Source: JAEUMD01 sp050246945
Lineage (GTDB): Bacteria; Pseudomonadota; Alphaproteobacteria; Rhizobiales; Hyphomicrobiaceae
Assembly (NCBI GenBank): GCA_050246945.1
Contig: JBFWVC010000023.1
Span: 1 to 64,000, forward strand
Reading direction: 5' to 3'
DNA: 64,000 bases
Program-made: the position numbers and the translations under genes
In this document: positions 52,710-59,433 of the stretch, piece after piece
Numbering within the stretch: position 1 is the first letter of the stretch
Layout: each line of letters begins with the position of its first letter
The notes under the pieces: model-generated
The model's input: only the letters and a program-made list of their open reading frames with translations
What the model was told of the DNA's origin: nothing
The model's database searches: none

Positions 52710-55058
52710 ATGCAGCGAACTACGTCAATCGCGGCCTACTCCATTCGTGCTGCGTTCCAGACGGCATGCATTGCAGGTGTGGCGTCGTCTGCCGCCATAT
52801 ATGCATCGTTGTCGGCTTCCCGAGCCGAACCTGTGGTGGATCGTGCTCTGAGCGACGTGCAGGTGCTCGAAGGCAAGGGCTGTGTGCGTTTGCGAATCGG
52901 ATTCAACTTTCGTGTTCGCTATTCGGGACATGTACCGACGGGGAAGGGAAGCTCGCTCGCCGTTCAAGTTCGTGCCGTCGATCGAATTGACGCACTATCG
53001 ATGAACCAGTTGAGGCGTGAGGCACTGCGTCCCTTGTCAACGAGCGTCGGCAATGTCCGCTCGATTGAGTATGACTTTGCCGGAGGATCGAACCCGCACG
53101 TTCGTTTCGAATTCGACCGCCCGCTTGCAATCGATGCCGCTCAGGGTGCCGACTTCACGAGCATTGTCGTTTCGCTTGCAGACGCCCGCGCAAAAGCCAA
53201 ATGCCCCCCTGTGTTTCCTGCCGCGAATTCCTGGCAGACAAGTATCAGCCCGGCCGCGCCTTCTGGTGGCTTTGCTCCGTTCGACAGCACACCGATTCAA
53301 CGTGGTGCGGGCAAAGCAACGCAAGCACAGGTGCGCGCCACAGGTGCGGCAATCGATGAAGCGCGCGCTGCCATCAAGAGGAGCCAGCATGCGCAAGCGA
53401 TCCGAAAACTGCGCGCCGCGCTTGAAACGCCTGAGAACAAGTACAGCCGCGAGGCGCAGGAACTTTTGGGAACCGCATATCTGAAATCCGGCGATCCTGG
53501 TTCCGCCCGCGCGCAATTCGAGGACTACCTCGCACGCTATCCTGAAGATGAGGATTCCCGACGCGTGCGCCAGCGCCTGCGCGGAGTTCTCACTGCACTC
53601 GGTGAACCGCCGCCGAAGCTCAAGGATGCAGACAGTGGCGGCGGCTACAATTCGGCGCGCCGTGATGATAGCTGGTCCGTCTCTGGCAGTGTCTCGCAGT
53701 TCTATTTGCGAAACGACAGCTTCCGCTCCTTGCAGGATCCATCTCTGCCGCCCAAGGTGAACGCTGACCCGGATGAACATCGTGTTCACCAGAATTCGCT
53801 GCTCTCCGGCCTGGACGTCTCAGCCGCCTGGTCATCCTCGGTTGCCCGACACAAGTTCCGCTTCTCTGGTACCGAAGAGCATGATTTTTCCGGGGAAGAC
53901 GGAGAGATCGTCGGCATCGCATCGCTCTACCTGGACAGCACGTTCTATGCCTACAACGTCGATCTGCGTATCGGACGGCAGACGCAGAGCGCCAATGGTG
54001 TACTTGGCCGCTTTGATGGTGCCGAGATAGTCTGGCGGGCAAGTGATCTGGTCCGGCTCGGAGTGGTGGGTGGTTCGCCTGTCTGGAGCCGGCGTGACGA
54101 ACCATTCAAGGAGGGCAAGTATTTCTATGGCGGCAACGTCGGCTTTACTCCGATGCGAGGGCTCGACATCAGCCTGTACGCCATCGAACAGCGCGTTGAC
54201 GACCTGATCGACCGTCGTGCCGTCGGCTCCGATTTTCGCTATCTGAGCCCCAGTCTGTCGGTCTTCGCAACGCTCGACTACGACATTCATTTCGGCGAGG
54301 TCAACCTTGCCCTGTTGAATGCAAGCTGGACCTTGCCCGACAAGACGGTGATCTACGGCGCGACGGATCACCGAAAATCGCCATTCCTGACGAGTTGGGC
54401 TGCACTGCAGGGTCAGCCGTTCCTGACACTTTACGACATGCTCAAGCAACATTCCGAAGACGAAATCTATAGGTTCGCGGTTGATCGCACCGCCGATTAC
54501 AATTCCGCCAGCGTCGGCATTTCGCATCCCTTCAATAGCCACTGGCAGGCGACACTCGATGTGACGTGGACCAATGTATCGGGGACACGTTCATCGGGCG
54601 GCGTGCTCGGCCAGCAGGGCACGGGGAATGAGTTCTATTATTCGACACAGCTGATCGGAACCAATCTCACCACTGAAGGTGACATGCTGATTGCAGCGCT
54701 TCGCATGGCCGACAGGCAACTCACAGATCTGTACGTGCTCGATGGTCAGTTCCGCTATCCACTGACCGACCAGCTTCGCGTAAGTCCGCGCCTGCGGCTC
54801 GGCTATCTCACCGGCAATGGAGTTCTCGATCTGACCGAATATACGGTTCAACCCTCTATTCTCGTCGACTACGCATTGACGCGCGACTGGCACTTCGAAA
54901 CTGAGATTGGTACGAACTGGACCCATCGTCTCAGCGGTCCGGCAATTGAGGACAACACCGAACTCTTCGTCACAGCGGGGTATCGGTATGACTTCTATTC
55001 AGATCCTCAGAGCAACTGCGTGCTGCCGGTACTTGGGTGCCAACAACGGGTGCGCTGA
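52710..55058 (+). CDS. AMIN-like/TPR/outer-membrane beta-barrel protein of the cytochrome cluster
   Basis: 782 residues from MQRTTSIAAYS, beginning 2 bases after the cytochrome stop. Signal-like N-terminus to about 45, then an AMIN-like beta domain (LSDVQVLEGKGCVRLRIGF, IEYDFAGGSNPHVRFEF) to about 165. TPR helices follow at about 215-290 (QAIRKLRAALETPENKYSRE, GDPGSARAQFEDYLARYPED). From about 310 to the end many amphipathic strands appear (SVSGSVSQFYLRNDSF, FYAYNVDLRIGRQTQSA and a final GYRYDFYS strand), the pattern of a large outer-membrane barrel. It is not obviously MtrB, but it could be the pore through which the repeat cytochrome passes electrons. Confidence 0.82.
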   Translation: MQRTTSIAAYSIRAAFQTACIAGVASSAAIYASLSASRAEPVVDRALSDVQVLEGKGCVRLRIGFNFRVRYSGHVPTGKGSSLAVQVRAVDRIDALSMNQLRREALRPLSTSVGNVRSIEYDFAGGSNPHVRFEFDRPLAIDAAQGADFTSIVVSLADARAKAKCPPVFPAANSWQTSISPAAPSGGFAPFDSTPIQRGAGKATQAQVRATGAAIDEARAAIKRSQHAQAIRKLRAALETPENKYSREAQELLGTAYLKSGDPGSARAQFEDYLARYPEDEDSRRVRQRLRGVLTALGEPPPKLKDADSGGGYNSARRDDSWSVSGSVSQFYLRNDSFRSLQDPSLPPKVNADPDEHRVHQNSLLSGLDVSAAWSSSVARHKFRFSGTEEHDFSGEDGEIVGIASLYLDSTFYAYNVDLRIGRQTQSANGVLGRFDGAEIVWRASDLVRLGVVGGSPVWSRRDEPFKEGKYFYGGNVGFTPMRGLDISLYAIEQRVDDLIDRRAVGSDFRYLSPSLSVFATLDYDIHFGEVNLALLNASWTLPDKTVIYGATDHRKSPFLTSWAALQGQPFLTLYDMLKQHSEDEIYRFAVDRTADYNSASVGISHPFNSHWQATLDVTWTNVSGTRSSGGVLGQQGTGNEFYYSTQLIGTNLTTEGDMLIAALRMADRQLTDLYVLDGQFRYPLTDQLRVSPRLRLGYLTGNGVLDLTEYTVQPSILVDYALTRDWHFETEIGTNWTHRLSGPAIEDNTELFVTAGYRYDFYSDPQSNCVLPVLGCQQRVR

Positions 55059-55149
55059 ACACTTTTCCAGCCGGATATTCTTGGCGCGGCAGCGGTTGCC
55101 CAGAAAATATTGCTACGCATCATGCGCCGAACCTCGCGTTCGCTCGCTG

Positions 55150-55163
55150 CAACACATGTGTTG
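55150..55163. terminator. Palindrome after the barrel gene
   Basis: Perfect 14-bp palindrome CAACACATGTGTTG flanked by partly matching GCTCGC / GCGCGAG arms about 90 bases past the stop of the outer-membrane protein gene. It may be a weak transcription end or a regulator site. There is no U-run. Confidence 0.35.
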
Positions 55164-55278
55164 AGCGCGAGCACTGAGTCCGATGAGGGGCATGATAGAT
55201 GCCTGCAGTTGGTGCCCTCAACGTCGGCTTGACCCTCAGCACCAGCCATCGAAACACAAACGCCAGCGCTCACCATTC

Positions 55279-55600
55279 GTGCCTTCATGGAAGGGATTCA
55301 CGCTTACGGCAGCACTTGAAATTGCGGGCTGCTTTGCATTTTGGGCCTGGGCTCGCCAGGGTGCTTCCGTCGCTTGGCTTGGTCCGGGGGCTCTTTAGCC
55401 CAATTGCTTTCGCTTGGCTCCTGACGAAGTTTGACTCAAACGGCGCGGGCCGGGCTCACACCGCGTATGGCGGGATCCATATTGTGGCTTCGCTCGCATG
55501 GCCGTGGGCCATCGAAGGCAAAATGCGGGACCGCTGGGACGTAATCGGCGGCGCGTTCTGCATCCTCGACGCCGTGGTTATCCTCTACGATCCCCGCACA
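55279..55600 (+). pseudogene. YnfA/UPF0060-family membrane protein, frameshifted
   Basis: From a GTG at 55279 the frame reads FTLTAALEIAGCFAFWAWARQ and GASVAWLGPGAL, the first half of the small four-helix UPF0060 (YnfA) family, and then meets TAG at 55396-55398. The second half continues in the next frame: LFSPIAFAWLLTKFDSNGAG, AYGGIHIVASLAWPWAIEG and DRWDVIGGAFCILDAVVILY. A one-base deletion near the TTTAGC at 55393-55399 explains the break. YnfA-type proteins resemble small multidrug transporters. The gene is not functional as written. Confidence 0.82.
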
Positions 55601-55601
55601 C

Positions 55602-55752
55602 ATGACGCTGTTGGCGAAACTTCTGAGCTTTGTCAGAGGCGCTGCGGTGGGGCTCCTCGGCGGTCTGATCGGCCTCGGCGGGGCCGAGTTCCGACTGCCG
55701 ACAATTTTAGGCGTGTTTCGCTCCGCGGCACTTGAGGCGGTGATCCTGAATA
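55602..55752 (+). pseudogene. TauE/SafE-family transporter, N-terminal remnant
   Basis: Residues MTLLAKLLSFVRGAAVGLLG, then GLIGLGGAEFRLPTILGV, ending about AALEAVILN, match only the first helices of the TauE/SafE sulfite-exporter-like permease family, which normally has about 250 residues. The family similarity stops near 55752. The same frame stays open until 56117 and runs into the double-glycine peptide. It is best seen as a decayed stub next to the frameshifted ynfA. Confidence 0.7.
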
Positions 55753-55931
55753 TTGAAAATCTCCCTCTACCATTCTCTGGCGATATGGAGAGTTCCCGGT
55801 CATGGGCCGGATCACACGCGCTCGACGCTTGTCTCTTCTTTTCCTGTTTCGTCCGGAACAGCGCCGATGCTGGGAACCCGGCACAACAAACTCACCGATA
55901 TGGAACAACTTACACTCTCGGGAGAACCACG

Positions 55932-56117
55932 ATGCCCACGAAGATCGAAAGTCGAACTCTGAGCCTCCCAGAGATTGATCTCGTGGCCGGTGGCACCAGC
56001 CTGTCGCCCGAGCAGCTTGCGCGCGGCCGCGCCACCATCAAAGGAACGGATGGATCTTCCCCCGAAGAGTCGGCCTCGTTCCTCGGGAAGTTCATCCGGG
56101 GATTGATCAAGCTGTGA
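55932..56117 (+). CDS. Small double-glycine-leader peptide (bacteriocin-like precursor C)
   Basis: 61 residues with a GGGAGA ribosome site 7 bases before the ATG. The leader is MPTKIESRTLSLPEIDLVAGG. The rest is a Ser/Gly-rich linker (TSLSPEQLARGRATIKGTD, then SSPEES) ending in the cationic amphipathic helix FLGKFIRGLIKL, a membrane-active-looking end. It shares R-x-L-S-L-x-E-[IV]-x-x-V-x-GG with the peptide at 3130. The frame is open upstream into the TauE remnant, so a fused product is conceivable. No peptidase-exporter is adjacent. Confidence 0.62.
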   Translation: MPTKIESRTLSLPEIDLVAGGTSLSPEQLARGRATIKGTDGSSPEESASFLGKFIRGLIKL

Positions 56118-56388
56118 AACCCGCTGGCCGCTGGCGGAGCACCCAATCTCCTGGCCCGGCGCGGTTCAGCCGCCGATGCTTGCAGCGATACTCGTGCTCT
56201 CAGACATGAAGGTCTGGCAGCATAGGTAGGACTTCGAGGTGACCGACATCCGCCCACATTTGATGTGTGCTAGACTCTACAAATCCGACGTACTCCGCAC
56301 GTCAAAGCAATTCGGCTGTGGGTCAAGGGCAGGCTTGAGCGGCGTTCATAAGACTACCCCCCACGCTCGCGATATCGCTGTCCGGTGA

Positions 56389-57675
56389 TCAAGGCCTGGC
56401 ATAGAAGTAGTGCACAAGAAACATCGGCACCGCTGGCACGTATGTGCATATGAAAAGTACAGCCAACAGGACTGCGATGAAATAGATGTTGACCTTGGTG
56501 GTCTCCCAGATGTCGGCCTTGGCGATGGAGCAGGCCGTGATGAGAACGCTCGCCACCGGCGGGGTCTGCTGGCCGATCGCGAGGTTAAGCGTCACCACAA
56601 GACCGAAATGGATGGGATCGATACCGACGCGCTGGATGAGCGGCATGACGATCGGGATAACTAGAATAATCGCTGCAGAAGAATGCAGGAAAAATCCTAT
56701 CACCAAGAACAGCACGTTCAGGATGAGCAGGATCAGCCACTTGTTGTCGGTGAGGTTGAGGATGCCATCAGCGAGCTGCTGCGGCAGCCTTGACACGGTC
56801 AACAGGTCGCCCATCAGGATCGACGCCGCGACGAGCAGCATGACCACCGCCGTCTGCATTCCGCCATCGAGCATGGCGACGCGCAGGTGCTTGAGGTCGA
56901 ATTCCCGGTACCATAACCCGACGATGAGGGCCGCCAGCACGGCGAGGCCCGCTGCCTCGGTCGCCGTCACCAGTCCCGAGAAGATGCCACCTAGGATGAT
57001 CGCCGGCAGTAGGAAGGTCGGCAGTGCATCGATGAATGTCTCGCGCACATGGCGCCAGTTGAAAGCGTCCGCCACCGGCAGGTTGTAACGCTTGGCGAAC
57101 CACCAGGCGACGCTCATCAGTCCGATGCCGCCGATGACTCCCGGCACCAAGCCGGCGACAAATAGCTGCTCGACGGAGGTTCCGGCCGCGATGGCATAGA
57201 GGATCATCGGGATGGAGGGCGGTATGATGATCGCCAGCGATGCCGCCGAAGAGTTCACCGCAGCAGCGAAGGGTGCCGGGTAGCCCTCCTTCTTCATGGA
57301 CGGAATGAGAATCGAGCCAATGGCCGCCACATCAGCGACGGCGCTGCCCGAGATCTCAGCGAACAGCATAGAGACGCCGATCGTCACCATGGCGAGCCCG
57401 CCGCGCATGAAGCCGATCAGTGCCGCGACGAAGGCGATGAGGCGCCGCGTGATGCCGCCAGCATTCATTATCGCTCCGGCCAACACGAACATCGGGATGG
57501 CGATGAGGGAGAACGAAGTCGAGCCGCGGTACATCTCGATGGCCACCGAGACCAGGCTGTCCGGCCCCTGCGCGTAGAGCATCCCGGCCACGGCGGCGGT
57601 GGCGAGTGCGACGGCGATTGGCACGTTGATGAATGTCAGGCCGACAAGGACAGCCAGCATGATTACGATGAGCAT
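56389..57675 (-). CDS. dctM: TRAP transporter large permease subunit (DctM)
   Basis: 428 residues, about a dozen hydrophobic helices. Typical DctM blocks: LVSVAIEMYRGSTSFSLIAIPMFVLAG, LIAFVAALIGFMRGGLAMVTIG, the SGSAVADVAAIGSILIPSM segment (Na+/substrate region), SLAIIIPPSIPMILYAI, and LFLVIGFFLHSSAAIILVIPI. The order dctP-dctQ-dctM on the minus strand is complete, with dctM starting 5 bases after the dctQ stop. It imports an anionic carboxylate with Na+. It is likely linked to the catabolic genes transcribed away from dctP at 59434. Confidence 0.95.
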   Translation of the reverse strand: MLIVIMLAVLVGLTFINVPIAVALATAAVAGMLYAQGPDSLVSVAIEMYRGSTSFSLIAIPMFVLAGAIMNAGGITRRLIAFVAALIGFMRGGLAMVTIGVSMLFAEISGSAVADVAAIGSILIPSMKKEGYPAPFAAAVNSSAASLAIIIPPSIPMILYAIAAGTSVEQLFVAGLVPGVIGGIGLMSVAWWFAKRYNLPVADAFNWRHVRETFIDALPTFLLPAIILGGIFSGLVTATEAAGLAVLAALIVGLWYREFDLKHLRVAMLDGGMQTAVVMLLVAASILMGDLLTVSRLPQQLADGILNLTDNKWLILLILNVLFLVIGFFLHSSAAIILVIPIVMPLIQRVGIDPIHFGLVVTLNLAIGQQTPPVASVLITACSIAKADIWETTKVNIYFIAVLLAVLFICTYVPAVPMFLVHYFYARP

Positions 57676-57680
57676 GAACG

Positions 57681-58211
57681 TCAGGCTCCCGTGCCATCAG
57701 TGCCATGGGCCTCGCTCGGGCCGTGGCCGACAGCCTCGCCTGCCATCACCTTGCGTGCATACTCAGGAATACTCAGCAATTCGCAGACAATGAACAAAAT
57801 GGCGCTGATCGGAATGACCGATTGCGTCACCGAAACCGGCACCCACGGCAAGCTGATCAGGCTCTCGTCGCCGACCACCGTCAGCACTTTCATGCCCGTC
57901 CAAGCGAGCAGGGCGAAGAAGGCGATCACCACGACCTCCGCGACCACAATGGCGACGAGGCGCAGCGGCGGGGGCAGGCGCAACAGCACGCCATCGAAAC
58001 CGATGTGCTGGCGCCGCAGCGCGGCGAGCGCGGCACCGTAGTAGGTGATCCAGGCCATCAGCACGGAGGCCACCTCGTCGTACCACACCAGCGAGGCGCC
58101 TAGCTTGCGATAGCCGACGGCCAGCATCACGATGACGGTCAGTAGGATCATCAGGCCGATCAGCAGCCATTGCAGACCGACGTCGAGCGTCCGCTTGAGT
58201 GAGTGGAACAT
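57681..58211 (-). CDS. dctQ: TRAP transporter small permease subunit (DctQ)
   Basis: 176 residues with four membrane helices (LQWLLIGLMILLTVIVMLAVGYR, VLMAWITYYGAALAALRRQHIGFD, IVVAEVVVIAFFALLAWTG, VIPISAILFIVCELLSI). The segment LRRQHIGFDGVLL is the usual loop of the small subunit. It lies between dctP and dctM, separated from dctP by 86 bases that contain a strong GC-rich hairpin (58259-58281). Confidence 0.95.
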   Translation of the reverse strand: MFHSLKRTLDVGLQWLLIGLMILLTVIVMLAVGYRKLGASLVWYDEVASVLMAWITYYGAALAALRRQHIGFDGVLLRLPPPLRLVAIVVAEVVVIAFFALLAWTGMKVLTVVGDESLISLPWVPVSVTQSVIPISAILFIVCELLSIPEYARKVMAGEAVGHGPSEAHGTDGTGA

Positions 58212-58258
58212 CGTAGCTTTGCCGGATCAGGGATTGGGCGTGAGTGGCCGGGTAGTGG

Positions 58259-58281
58259 CCGCCGCGGCTGGGCCGCGGCGG
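58259..58281 (-). promoter_or_regulatory. GC-rich hairpin between dctP and dctQ
   Basis: Perfect 9-bp arms CCGCCGCGG (58259-58267) and CCGCGGCGG (58273-58281) around a 5-base loop, 16 bases after the dctP stop on the minus strand. No U-run follows, so it is more likely an RNA-stabilising or partial-attenuation element that keeps binding-protein mRNA above permease mRNA, as known for many binding-protein operons. Confidence 0.6.
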
Positions 58282-58297
58282 GTGGTCTGGCTCGAGC

Positions 58298-59278
58298 CTA
58301 CTTTGCCAGAGCCTGTATCTCGGAGACGAGCTCGGTGCCGCCTTGCAGCGACTTGCCGAACTCCTCGTAGACCGGCTTCGAGGCAGCGATGAAGGCGGCC
58401 TTGTCGACCTCATTGACCTTGAGGTTGCCGTCCTTGGTCATCTTGGCGAGCAGTTCGTCGTCCAGCTTGGCGCCGATGTCGAGGCAAACGCCCTCGGTCT
58501 CCTTTGCGGCTTCGGCGAGCGCCTTCTGGACGTCGGCCGGCAGCGCTGCGAATCCCGAAGGCGAGGCCGCGATCCAGAGCGGCGTGTAGACGTGGCCCGA
58601 CAATGACAGGTATTTCTGCACCTCCTGGAACTTGCCACCCCAGATCTGCGCGAAGGGGTTCTCCTGGCCGTCCATCACACCAGTCTTCAGTGCGGTGAAT
58701 ACCTCGCCGTAGGCCATCGGCGTCGGGTTGGCCCCGTAAGCGCGGAACATCTTCACGCGCCATTCGCCCTTCGGCACGCGCAGCTTGATGCCAGCGAGAT
58801 CCGCTGGCTTGTCGATCGGGCGCACATTGTTGGTGATGTGACGGAATCCGTTCTCGCATGTGGCGAGCAGCAGCACACCTTTGGCTTTGGCGGCCGGCAC
58901 GAACACCTTATCGTTGAGTGCCGCCACCACGCTCTTCATGTGTTTGCGGTCCTTGATGAGATAAGGCATCTCGAAGACGCCGAACTCGGGTGCAACCGAC
59001 GACATGATGGTGGAAGCCAGCCAAAGCTGCACCTGTCCCAGCTTGAGCTTCTGCAGCAAGTCCTTGTCGGTGCCGAGCTGGCTCGATCCGAAGATGCTTA
59101 CATTCGCCTTGTCGCCGAGCTTGGCGTTGGCGCGCTTTGCAAACTCCTCGGCAGTCTTTTGATAGAGCGATTCCGGCTCGCCGATATGGCCGAGCTTCAA
59201 CTCCAGCTTGTCTGCGAGTGCTGCCGTTGACGTCGCCGCCAACGCAAGCGCCGCTACCAGTCCCTTGAGTCTGAGCAT
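58298..59278 (-). CDS. dctP: TRAP transporter solute-binding subunit (DctP)
   Basis: 326 residues from MLRLKGLVAALALAATSTAAL, a signal peptide, with GGGAGGAAAC before the ATG; the in-frame start at 59374 is not favoured. DctP blocks: LKLGHIGEPESLYQKTAEEFAKR, NVSIFGSSQLGTDKDLLQKL, KPADLAGIKLRVPKGEW with the substrate-Arg region, AYGEVFTALKTGVMDGQENPFAQI and WGGKFQEVQKYLSLSGHVYTP. It binds a carboxylate in the periplasm for DctQM. It is divergent from the oxidoreductase gene at 59434, so about 155 bp hold both promoters. Confidence 0.95.
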   Translation of the reverse strand: MLRLKGLVAALALAATSTAALADKLELKLGHIGEPESLYQKTAEEFAKRANAKLGDKANVSIFGSSQLGTDKDLLQKLKLGQVQLWLASTIMSSVAPEFGVFEMPYLIKDRKHMKSVVAALNDKVFVPAAKAKGVLLLATCENGFRHITNNVRPIDKPADLAGIKLRVPKGEWRVKMFRAYGANPTPMAYGEVFTALKTGVMDGQENPFAQIWGGKFQEVQKYLSLSGHVYTPLWIAASPSGFAALPADVQKALAEAAKETEGVCLDIGAKLDDELLAKMTKDGNLKVNEVDKAAFIAASKPVYEEFGKSLQGGTELVSEIQALAK

Positions 59279-59433
59279 GTTTCCTCCCGATTCGGCCGCC
59301 GTTGCTGGCGGCTCTTGATCGCTTCTGTAAATGTATAGTAACGGCGACAAGGGATTTGACCAGTGGTATTCCACGGATAGCAGGTCAGACCAGGTGGGGC
59401 TGGTCTAAGAAAACAGAAGTGGGCGCGTAGCGG

